A stretch of DNA of 13,917 nucleotides, from positions 1-13,917 of the forward strand of contig CALJFL010000120.1 of the NCBI GenBank assembly GCA_938074135.1. The letters run 5' to 3'. This document shows, one piece after another, positions 1 through 6,554 of this stretch. The DNA comes from an uncultured Halieaceae bacterium. Lineage in GTDB: Bacteria; Pseudomonadota; Gammaproteobacteria; Pseudomonadales; Halieaceae. Within the stretch, counting starts at the first letter, position 1; each line of letters begins with the position of its first letter. The notes under the pieces were generated by a model, which made no database searches, was not told where the DNA came from, and was given only the letters and a program-made list of their open reading frames with translations. The translations under genes were made by a program, and so were the position numbers.

Positions 1-510
1 GTGATTCACGGCAACCACAGCGTGTTGCCAAACGAGGCGTTGGCGACTGTGATGCACCGTAATTTGTCCCGTGTTGGTGGTGTCCGCTACAACAAAGCGG
101 AACGTGATTACGCCAACAAAATCACCTCGACCCTGGATTTGGCCGAGGATTTACAGGGGCAGGAAGAGCGCATAGAGCCGCTGAAATTTCACCAGTTGAT
201 GGGCTCCACCGATGTCGGTGATGTCAGTTGGCGGGTGCCGACTACCGAGATGCGCGCCGCTACCTGGGTGCCGGGCACCTCGCCCCACACCTGGCAGGCG
301 ATAGCCGCTGGCGGTACCTCCATCGGCGGTAAAGGCATGATGGTCGCGGCCAAGACAATGACCCTGACCGCGATTGACCTGTTCGAGCAGCCTGCGCTGC
401 TGACGGCTGCCCGTAAGGAATTTGAGCAGCGCCTGGGTCCTGACTTTCACTACGAGGCGCTGTTGGGTGATCGAGACCCACCGCTGGATTATCGCAAGGG
501 CGCTGAGTAG
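1..510 (+). CDS. AbgB-like M20 family amidohydrolase, C-terminal part (5' end outside window)
   Basis: The 169 visible residues match the C-terminal third of the aminobenzoyl-glutamate utilization protein B / M20 metallo-amidohydrolase family. Family members hydrolyse amide bonds of N-acyl amino acids such as p-aminobenzoyl-glutamate, usually in the cytoplasm and with a metal ion. The tell-tale block is GSTDVGDVSW at visible residues 68-77, followed by ATWVPGTSPHTWQ with a probable metal or catalytic His (H96), then AGGTSIGGKGM. The frame is open from base 1. Full-length relatives are roughly 450-490 residues, so the GTG at base 1 is taken as an internal Val codon, not the start. The gene ends with TAG and lies 26 bp upstream of an SDR gene with a strong ribosome binding site, which suggests one operon. 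The substrate cannot be told from this fragment. Confidence 0.85.
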   Translation: MIHGNHSVLPNEALATVMHRNLSRVGGVRYNKAERDYANKITSTLDLAEDLQGQEERIEPLKFHQLMGSTDVGDVSWRVPTTEMRAATWVPGTSPHTWQAIAAGGTSIGGKGMMVAAKTMTLTAIDLFEQPALLTAARKEFEQRLGPDFHYEALLGDRDPPLDYRKGAE

Positions 511-536
511 GCGCATGACTGTTACTGGAGGCAGCA

Positions 537-1337
537 ATGGCAATACTGGATAAGTTTCGACTGGATGGGCAGGTGGCCGTGATTACCGGCGCCGGCAAGG
601 GGATAGGGGCTGGCATTGCCCGTGCGTTCGCCGAGGCCGGAGCCGACGTTGTACTGGCTGCGCGCACCGAAGCTGATTTGCAGCAGGTAGCGGCAGATGT
701 TGAAGCCTGCGGACGGCGCGCGGTGATTCAGGTCACAGACGTACTGCAGTTTGACCAACTGCAGCGCCTGGCCGACGTGGCCATGGCGCAGTTCGGTCGT
801 ATCGATATCGTGGTTAACAATGCCGGCGGGTTCCCGCCCAAGCCGGTGGCTAAAACCACGGCAAAGGAGTTCGAGTCGGCGTTCCACTTTAATGTTGCTA
901 CCGCGTTCGAACTGTCCAGAATCTGTGCCCCGCTGATGGTTGAGTCCGGTGATAATAGTGCCATCCTGAATATTTCTTCGATCGCCGGCCATCGACCGGC
1001 ACCGTGTTTCGCAGCTTATGGTACCGCCAAGGCCGCGTTGTCGTATCTCACCTTAGAGCTCGCGCAGGAGTTCGCCCCCCGGATTCGGGTCAATGGGATC
1101 GCGGTCGGCTCGACCAAAACCGACGCGCTCAATACGGTGCTCAACGATGAAATTGAGCAGACCATGGTTAATCTCACACCCATGGCACGCCTGGGTGAAG
1201 TCGAGGATATTGCCCTGGGTGCACTTTACCTGTGCTCGCCTGCGGCCAGTTATGTCACCGGCGATATCCTGCGGGTCAACGGCGGTATGGAGCGTTTGAA
1301 CATGGAAATGCCGCGGGCCTGGGGCGGTATGGGCTGA
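537..1337 (+). CDS. Short-chain dehydrogenase/reductase, 7-alpha-hydroxysteroid dehydrogenase-like
   Basis: This 266-residue protein is a classical SDR oxidoreductase. The Rossmann glycine motif TGAGKGIG is at residues 17-24 and NNAGG at 94-98. The catalytic tetrad reads N119, S148, Y161 and K165, with the usual YxxxK and 13-residue Ser-Tyr spacing. The C-terminal block LCSPAASYVTGDILRVNGG (231-249) and the DALNTVLNDEIEQ stretch resemble E. coli 7-alpha-hydroxysteroid dehydrogenase (HdhA). After the second beta strand the sequence is AAR (41-43) with no Asp, and K21 sits in the glycine loop; both point to NADP(H) over NAD(H), which is inference. GGAGG at 527-531, 5 nt before ATG, fixes the start. 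The gene follows the amidohydrolase closely and is probably cotranscribed. A sterol, terpenoid or hydroxy-acyl substrate is possible; the exact one is not evident. Confidence 0.9.
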   Translation: MAILDKFRLDGQVAVITGAGKGIGAGIARAFAEAGADVVLAARTEADLQQVAADVEACGRRAVIQVTDVLQFDQLQRLADVAMAQFGRIDIVVNNAGGFPPKPVAKTTAKEFESAFHFNVATAFELSRICAPLMVESGDNSAILNISSIAGHRPAPCFAAYGTAKAALSYLTLELAQEFAPRIRVNGIAVGSTKTDALNTVLNDEIEQTMVNLTPMARLGEVEDIALGALYLCSPAASYVTGDILRVNGGMERLNMEMPRAWGGMG

Positions 1338-1377
1338 GCCTACCAGCCTGGACCGGTTCTAACGCGAGGTTTTAGGC

Positions 1378-1383
1378 TATAGT
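1378..1383 (+). promoter_or_regulatory. Candidate -10 element (TATAGT) for the DUF1993 gene
   Basis: TATAGT matches the sigma-70 -10 consensus at 5 of 6 positions and lies 33 bp before the ATG at 1417. No good -35 is visible at the proper distance (GGTTCT at 1355-1360 is poor). A short direct repeat AGTCAC (1381-1386 and 1390-1395) overlaps the expected transcription start. No terminator hairpin separates this site from the SDR gene, so read-through from upstream is also possible. Confidence 0.3.
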
Positions 1384-1416
1384 CACAGCAGTCACTACAA
1401 CTCAGAGATAATCGTT

Positions 1417-1935
1417 ATGGCAATTTCAATCTACGACAGCATTGTTCCCTCTTACCTGCAGATTCTCGAGGGTGTGAGTGGCGTGCTTGGCAAAGGGCTG
1501 GCCCACTGTGAGGCCGAGGGCATTGATCCACAGGAGATGGTTGAGGCAAGTTTGCACCCGGACATGTTGCCACTGCGGTTTCAGATTATATCGGTCGCTC
1601 ACCACTCATTGGGGGCATTGCGTGGTATGCAGGAGGGTGTGTTTACACCACCGCCGTCGATGCCTGACCTGGACTATTCCGGCATGCAGGCGCTACTTGA
1701 GAACGCCCATGCTGAACTGAAGGCCGAATCGGTTGATGCGGTCAATGCGCTGGAGGGCGGGTCACTGGTGTTCAAATTGTCCAGCATGGAGATGCCTTTT
1801 ACCGTTGAGAACTTTATTACCTCATTCTCCCTGCCCAACGTGTATTTTCATGCCACCACGGCCTATGACATCCTGCGGATGAAGGGCGTGCCACTGGGCA
1901 AGATGGATTACCTGGGACCGATGCGAATCGGCTGA
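1417..1935 (+). CDS. DUF1993 domain-containing protein
   Basis: A 172-residue cytoplasmic protein that fits the DUF1993 family over its whole length. The N-terminus has the family-like pattern IYDSIVPSYLQILEGVSGVL. HPDMLPLRFQI lies at residues 47-57, and the C-terminal signature LPNVYFHATTAYDILRMKG is at 139-157, followed by LGKMDYLG. The family is uncharacterised; it has been grouped with the DinB/YfiT-like four-helix-bundle fold, in which spaced His residues bind metal. Here H47, H61/H62 and H145 are candidates, which is inference. No signal peptide or membrane segment is seen. The ribosome binding site is weak (AGAG at 1404-1407). No close operon partner exists: the next gene starts 273 bp away. 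No specific function can be assigned. Confidence 0.85.
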   Translation: MAISIYDSIVPSYLQILEGVSGVLGKGLAHCEAEGIDPQEMVEASLHPDMLPLRFQIISVAHHSLGALRGMQEGVFTPPPSMPDLDYSGMQALLENAHAELKAESVDAVNALEGGSLVFKLSSMEMPFTVENFITSFSLPNVYFHATTAYDILRMKGVPLGKMDYLGPMRIG

Positions 1936-2052
1936 CATCGGGTCGATTGGGGTGAGTCGCTGGCGGCACTGGCGCGTCAGCGCTATAACCCGTTCTATGT
2001 CTATCTGGAGCTCAGGGTACTCGCAGCAGTAGCGGTATTGGGCACGCGCTGA
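1936..2052 (+). other. In-frame 38-codon open stretch after the DUF1993 stop codon; possible gene remnant
   Basis: Directly after the TGA at 1933-1935 the same frame stays open for 38 codons to a TGA at 2050-2052. It encodes a protein-like stretch containing RQRYNPFYVYLELRVLAAV. There is no in-frame ATG, GTG or TTG near its beginning. The DUF1993 protein already ends at its usual place (LGKMDYLG plus a few residues), so this is unlikely to be a missing C-terminus. A remnant of a deleted gene or simple chance in GC-rich DNA are the likeliest readings. The rest of the 1936-2208 gap holds the promoter described for the kinase pair. Confidence 0.2.
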
Positions 2053-2055
2053 GCT

Positions 2056-2086
2056 TTTACTGCCGACCTTTCAGTTTAGTTATAAT
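2056..2086 (+). promoter_or_regulatory. Candidate sigma-70 promoter for the ABC1 kinase pair
   Basis: A perfect TATAAT lies at 2081-2086 inside an AT-rich patch. The best -35 candidate is TTTACT at 2056-2061 (4 of 6), with a long 19-bp spacer; CTGCCG at 2060-2065 would give 15 bp but matches worse. Transcription would start near 2093, leaving a leader of about 115 nt before the ATG at 2209. In this leader GAGG at 2189-2192 is too far from the ATG to act as its ribosome binding site. Confidence 0.45.
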
Positions 2087-2208
2087 CACGGTCTATTTAC
2101 TTTCCTCATACACCAGCGGTGCAGGGTTGGTAGCGGTCCAAGCTGCCAGCAGCCAGTTGTCTTGCAGCGCTATTGAGCGTTCACTATTGAGGCTTTTTAA
2201 GTTGGGCG

Positions 2209-3600
2209 ATGGCTGGTAAACCCCGCAATATAAAGCGCAGCGGCCTGGGTCGCAGTCTCTCCGTGTCCCTTGCCGGGCTGCGCGCCGGGGGTGCTTTTGC
2301 CCTGGACGGAGCGTTTCAGCGCTTACGTGGTGATGGCCAGCCAGGCCTGGATTCGCCCTTTGCCCGACGTGAGGCCAGGCGCTTCGTGCGCGAGCTGGGC
2401 CGTCTCAAGGGTACCTACGTCAAGATTGGCCAGATGCTGGCCCTGCTTGGAGAGCATTTCCTGCCGCCAGTGTTGACCGAGGCACTGCACGAACTCGAAT
2501 CCCAGACGCAGCCATTGCCATTTAAGGCAATCGAACCGCAGCTACAAGCGGCACTGGGTCACAGGCTGGATGAACTGAGCATCGAGCACGAGGCGATTGC
2601 TGCCGCCTCTTTAGCGCAGGTGCATCGCGCCACCGTCAAGGCCACGGGTGAGCAGATCTGCCTCAAGGTCCAGTATCCCGGTTTGGCCGACGTCATTGAC
2701 GCTGATTTTGACGCCGTTGTGCGCATGCTGTTGTTGGCCCGCTGGATCAAGGCCGGTCGCGACCTGGATGACTGGCTCACATCGATGCGTGAGCAACTTC
2801 ATAATGAGATCGATTATGCCCGTGAAGCGGTAATGGGTGATCGTGTAGAGGCGCTGCTGGCTGACAGCGCTGATGAGCTCGCTGACAGAGGCATTCGCTA
2901 TCACGTTCCCCGGCGCTATGCACAGTACTGCGCTGATAACGTGCTGGCGATGGAGTTCATAGAAGGCCACCAGGTGACTCACGCAGAGATCGCGGCCCTG
3001 CCCCAGGCGCGACGCGATACGCTGGGCCGGGGGATGCTGGAACTGTTCTTTTACGAGCTGTACCACTGGGGTCTTTTGCAGACCGACCCCAACTTCGGCA
3101 ATTACCTCATTCGCTGTCGAGACGGCGAAGACGAGCTGGTGTTGCTCGACTTCGGCTCGACGATGAGCTTTGGTCATGGCTTTCTGGTCCACCTCGGTAA
3201 CGCCATAGCCGCGGGTCAGGCCGAGGATCGTGAGCTGCTTATCGATAGCCTTGAGGGGCTGGGTTGCCTGCGCAGCGACAGTAGCGAGTTTGCCCGGGAG
3301 ACGTTTGCCAATTTCTGCCTGCAGCTGCTGGAGCCGCTGCGACCGCCGGAGCGGCTGCCGGCCCAATACCTCAACAAGAAGGGTGAATACCAGTGGGCGA
3401 GATCCCGCCTTATTCGCCGGGTTGGCAGGCAGGCCGCAGACTCAGCGGCCAGCCTGGATTTTACGACGCCGTCTCGTGAATTTGCGATGATCGCCCGCAA
3501 GCTTACCGGCGTATTTACTTTCATTGCTGTACTTAATGCCCAATTCAATGCCCATGACAGGGTGAGCTGGCACATAGACCGCTGGCTGGAGGAAGAGTAA
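2209..3600 (+). CDS. ABC1/UbiB-family atypical kinase, first of a tandem pair
   Basis: A 463-residue ABC1 (AarF/UbiB/COQ8) protein kinase-like protein. Family marks in order: KIGQ (K72-Q75, the N-terminal KxGQ element), the Ala-rich nucleotide loop AAAS with SLAQVHRA (131-141), the VAIK-type lysine K153 in LKVQYPG, the ExD pair E200/D202, the catalytic-loop equivalent QTDPNFGNY with D293 and N298, and DFG at 314-316. The TDPNxxN form resembles eukaryotic COQ8/ADCK3 more than E. coli UbiB. COQ8 proteins have ATPase activity and support ubiquinone biosynthesis; that role here is inference. No C-terminal transmembrane pair is obvious. An in-frame stop at 2188 leaves ATG 2209 as the first start, although its ribosome binding site is weak. 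The second kinase begins on the next base after TAA. Compared with that copy, LAQ replaces IGQ in the loop and GSTMSF replaces GATRHF after DFG. Confidence 0.92.
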   Translation: MAGKPRNIKRSGLGRSLSVSLAGLRAGGAFALDGAFQRLRGDGQPGLDSPFARREARRFVRELGRLKGTYVKIGQMLALLGEHFLPPVLTEALHELESQTQPLPFKAIEPQLQAALGHRLDELSIEHEAIAAASLAQVHRATVKATGEQICLKVQYPGLADVIDADFDAVVRMLLLARWIKAGRDLDDWLTSMREQLHNEIDYAREAVMGDRVEALLADSADELADRGIRYHVPRRYAQYCADNVLAMEFIEGHQVTHAEIAALPQARRDTLGRGMLELFFYELYHWGLLQTDPNFGNYLIRCRDGEDELVLLDFGSTMSFGHGFLVHLGNAIAAGQAEDRELLIDSLEGLGCLRSDSSEFARETFANFCLQLLEPLRPPERLPAQYLNKKGEYQWARSRLIRRVGRQAADSAASLDFTTPSREFAMIARKLTGVFTFIAVLNAQFNAHDRVSWHIDRWLEEE

Positions 3601-4941
3601 ATGGCGCGAGACAAGCGTCCCGACAAGCCGGTGAGTGAAACCTCCCGGGCCGTACCCACCGGGCGCGTGAGCCGTTTCGGCAGAGTGGCCAAATTGGCTG
3701 GCGGTGTCGCTGGCGGCATGCTGGCCGAGGGTGCCCGCCAGTTGCGGGCCGGTAACCGGCCGCGCCGCCGTGACCTGTTCTTAACGCCGGCGAATGCAAG
3801 GCGGGTGGCGGACCAGTTGGCTGATATGCGCGGTGCCGCCATGAAGCTCGGCCAGATCCTGTCGATGGATACCGGCGATCTGCTGCCCCGTGAACTCGCT
3901 GATATTCTGGCGCGCTTGCGTTCGGATGCCCGCACCATGCCCATCGAGCAATTAAAGGAGGCCATGACGGAAGCTTACGGAGAGGACTGGGAGGCATTGT
4001 TCTACGGGTTCGAATTCAAGCCCATTGCCGCCGCCTCCATTGGTCAGGTGCACCGCGCCATTTCCCCGGACGGTCGCGATATTGTCCTCAAGGTTCAGTA
4101 CCCGGGTGTGTCCGACAGTATCGACAATGATGTCGACAATATATCCACGGTCCTGCGATTGTCCGGCCTGGTTCCCGAGGGTATTGACCTGAGCCCTTTA
4201 CTGAGCGATGCCAAGGCGCAACTCAAGGACGAGGCCGACTACCTGAAAGAGGCCAGCTTCCTGGGATCATTTAATGAGGTCCTCGCCGACGACGATCGCT
4301 TTGTCGTCCCTGAAGTTCTGCCAGAGCTGACGCATCGCAATGTGCTGGCGATGACCTACGTTGGCGGCCAGCCCATAGAAACATTGGCGCAACAGCCCCA
4401 GGAAGAGCGAGACAGGGTCATGACTGCGCTCATTGAATTGATGCTCACCGAGTTGTTCGAGTTAAAGATGGTGCAGACCGACCCTAATTTTGCCAACTAC
4501 CAGTATCGCTCGGCGACCGGCGAAATTGTCCTGCTGGACTTTGGTGCGACCCGGCATTTCAAGGCCAGCTTTGTCAGCAGTTACCGCAAACTGGCGGCAG
4601 CCGCGATTGCCGGCGATCGTCGGAAGATGGTGCAGGCGGCAGAAAAGGTGGGCTATTCCATGGGCGACGAAGACTCCGACTACCGGGAACTGGTGCTGGA
4701 TCTGTTCCTTCTGGCCCTGGAGCCTTTGCGTTTCGACGAGGCCTACGATTTCGGCAATTCAGATATGCCTGCGCGGATGTCGGAGCTCAGTGAGTCCGTG
4801 CTTGACTATCGCGATTTTTGGCGAGCTCCACCGACCGAGGCCGTTTACTTCCATCGCAAGCTAGGCGGCATGTTCATGCTGGCCAGCCGCCTGGATGCAC
4901 GCGTTAACGTGCACCGTTTGATCAAGAAACGCCTACGCTGA
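3601..4941 (+). CDS. ABC1/UbiB-family atypical kinase, COQ8-type, second of a tandem pair
   Basis: A 446-residue ABC1-family protein with a cleaner family signature than its neighbour: KLGQ at 82-85, AAASIGQVHRA at 143-153, K164 in LKVQYPG, E211/D213 in DEADY, VQTDPNFANY with D294 and N299, and LLDFGATRHF with D313. The DFGATR ending and TDPN loop are the forms seen in COQ8/ADCK3, which bind ATP and act in a membrane-associated ubiquinone-synthesis complex. The same job here is inference. The basic N-terminus (residues 1-57) contains a short Gly/Ala-rich stretch but no clear transmembrane helix. ATG follows the upstream TAA directly (TAAATG), with GGAGG at 3588-3592 inside the upstream gene and a spacing of 8. 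Translation is therefore probably coupled. The last 9 bp overlap the convergent acyltransferase gene. Confidence 0.93.
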   Translation: MARDKRPDKPVSETSRAVPTGRVSRFGRVAKLAGGVAGGMLAEGARQLRAGNRPRRRDLFLTPANARRVADQLADMRGAAMKLGQILSMDTGDLLPRELADILARLRSDARTMPIEQLKEAMTEAYGEDWEALFYGFEFKPIAAASIGQVHRAISPDGRDIVLKVQYPGVSDSIDNDVDNISTVLRLSGLVPEGIDLSPLLSDAKAQLKDEADYLKEASFLGSFNEVLADDDRFVVPEVLPELTHRNVLAMTYVGGQPIETLAQQPQEERDRVMTALIELMLTELFELKMVQTDPNFANYQYRSATGEIVLLDFGATRHFKASFVSSYRKLAAAAIAGDRRKMVQAAEKVGYSMGDEDSDYRELVLDLFLLALEPLRFDEAYDFGNSDMPARMSELSESVLDYRDFWRAPPTEAVYFHRKLGGMFMLASRLDARVNVHRLIKKRLR

Positions 4942-6393
4942 CTTGACGACTCTGGTCTTGCGCCGGCGTTTTCTGGGTGCCAGCGTGGCCGCGCGCAATT
5001 CGTCATAGGATTCCTGCAGGCACTGGGCGTAGAACTCCGGATCGGGCAGCATGTCCCGACAGGCAGTGAACGACAGCGTGATGGTGCCCTGCTTATTCTG
5101 AACGGAGCTGTACACTATGTGAAACAATCCGGCATTGGGCAGCAGTGGTCCCAGGCTGAACATGTCGATCATCTCCGCACCGCAAAGATAAAGCTGGAAC
5201 GGCGCTCCGGGCACGTTGGTCACGATGGTATTCATGATCACGTTGCTCTCGACAAGGCCGGTTGCGCTGGCCGCGCGCAGGGCAATAGACAACACGTTGC
5301 CGGGCACCACGTTAGTGATATCCATTGCCACTCTCGGGCCCAGCGCTTCGGCATAGGCCTTGGCCGAGAGAGACTCCTGGTGGACAGCTGCGAGACGCTC
5401 GACCGGATCCTCGATCTCGGTGCGTAGCGCCACACTCATAAAGCCGACCATGTTACCGCCAGCCATGCGCTCCTCGGGAGAGCGGACATCGATGGGGCAG
5501 CCTGTGACCAGTGTCGAATCGGGTAATTCGTTTTTTGCCTGCAGGTATTTGCGCAGGCCACCGGCGACAATCGTCAGCATTACGTCGTTAATGGTGGCGC
5601 CTGGTTCCGTGTTTTTGATCTCGCGAATGACCTCGAAATCAAACTTGCGTGCTTCGACGACCCGGTGTCGCGATATCTTTCCCTGGAAGCGGGTTTTCTG
5701 TTTATCTTCGAGTTCGTGGAAGTCCTGCCGCTGTCGGCCCTGGCGGATACGCATAAACGTTGGGCCGGCTTCCTTTAATACATCGAAAATCTGGCCGGGC
5801 TTTTTCCAGGCATCGATGTAAGCGCGGCCCAGCATGCGGGCCTTCGATGGCCGTTCGACAATCCACGGCGGAGGCTTACCCGGGTCTTTGGTCTCGGGGG
5901 TGAGGTCGTGCATGATATTCATGAACTGTGCCCCGGTGGCGCCGTCCATTGCGCAGTGATGGACTTTGAGCAGCAGGGCAAAGCAATTCGGTGGAATGCC
6001 TTCGATGTTATTGAGCCCCTCGATGATATACATTTCCCACAGCGGTTTGTCGCGCCTCAGGGGCTGCGAGTGGAGACGTGCCGACAAAATACAGAGCTGT
6101 CGCCAGTCTCCTGGCTTGGGCAGGGCGATGTGGCGGACATGGTATTCCAGGTCAAAGTCGGGGTCCTCAACCCAGTAGGGTCGGCCAAGGCCCATCGGTA
6201 CTGTTGCAAGCTTGCGCCTGAAAATAGGGGACAGGTGGAGTCGGCTTTCCAGCATGGCCAGTATCTGCTTGAAACGGACCATGCCGTCCGGGGCGGTAGA
6301 CTGGTCGTAAATACTGACGCCGCCGATGTGCTGTGGCAAGCCGTCCAGCTCTGCATGCAGGAACATGGCGTCCTGGCCGGAAAGTTGTTCCAT
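4933..6393 (-). CDS. Wax ester synthase / diacylglycerol O-acyltransferase (WS/DGAT family)
   Basis: A 486-residue WS/DGAT acyltransferase. The family joins acyl-CoA to long-chain alcohols or diacylglycerol, making wax esters or triacylglycerol storage lipid at the inner face of the membrane. The catalytic motif HHxxxDG reads HHCAMDG at 145-151. PLWE at 117-120, TIND at 267-270, NMVGF at 314-318 and NVPG at 393-396 are further family blocks in the right order. Length is typical (about 450-500). The C-terminus is strongly basic (RKRRRK). ATG 6393 is supported by GAGGG at 6401-6405, spacing 7. The 3' end overlaps the convergent kinase gene by 9 bp, with no terminator between them. The MFS gene lies upstream on the same strand but is closed off by a terminator, so this gene needs its own promoter in 6394-6514; none stands out. 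Confidence 0.93.
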   Translation of the reverse strand: MEQLSGQDAMFLHAELDGLPQHIGGVSIYDQSTAPDGMVRFKQILAMLESRLHLSPIFRRKLATVPMGLGRPYWVEDPDFDLEYHVRHIALPKPGDWRQLCILSARLHSQPLRRDKPLWEMYIIEGLNNIEGIPPNCFALLLKVHHCAMDGATGAQFMNIMHDLTPETKDPGKPPPWIVERPSKARMLGRAYIDAWKKPGQIFDVLKEAGPTFMRIRQGRQRQDFHELEDKQKTRFQGKISRHRVVEARKFDFEVIREIKNTEPGATINDVMLTIVAGGLRKYLQAKNELPDSTLVTGCPIDVRSPEERMAGGNMVGFMSVALRTEIEDPVERLAAVHQESLSAKAYAEALGPRVAMDITNVVPGNVLSIALRAASATGLVESNVIMNTIVTNVPGAPFQLYLCGAEMIDMFSLGPLLPNAGLFHIVYSSVQNKQGTITLSFTACRDMLPDPEFYAQCLQESYDELRAATLAPRKRRRKTRVVKSA

Positions 6394-6514
6394 AGTATTA
6401 CCCTCTTTGTTTTATGTGGGGTTTTCAGTTGGCAAAGGTAACGCGCCTGCTGTGAAGCGTCCATCGTCCTTGGCCTAGTTTAGCAGACCGACTGGTACCG
6501 AGAGTCCAAATTCT

Positions 6515-6545
6515 GAAAAATGCCGACGCCCTGAAAGAGCGTCGG
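6515..6545 (-). terminator. Rho-independent terminator of the MFS gene
   Basis: Read leftward, a 7-bp perfect stem CCGACGC/GCGTCGG (6539-6545 and 6523-6529) with a 9-nt loop is followed by CA and a run of five T (A-run 6516-6520 on the + strand). It starts 9 nt after the MFS stop codon, the classic place. It isolates the MFS transcript from the downstream acyltransferase gene. Confidence 0.85.
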
Positions 6546-6554
6546 TGATAGTGA

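Noticed and set aside
1336..1378. AGCCTA/TAGGCT inverted repeat after the SDR gene as a terminator
   Set aside because: Only 6 bp with a loop of about 31 nt and no T-run.
2611..3366. 251-codon antisense ORF within the first ABC1 gene
   Set aside because: Low-complexity Gln/Leu/Arg-rich translation with no domain; the sense strand has a full set of ABC1 motifs.
3216..3965. 249-codon antisense ORF spanning the junction of the two ABC1 genes
   Set aside because: Ser/Arg-rich composition typical of shadow frames, crossing two real genes with no ribosome binding site support.
5908..6441. 177-codon + strand ORF opposite the WS/DGAT gene
   Set aside because: Antisense to the conserved N-terminal half of the acyltransferase, including the HHxxxDG region; no family resemblance.
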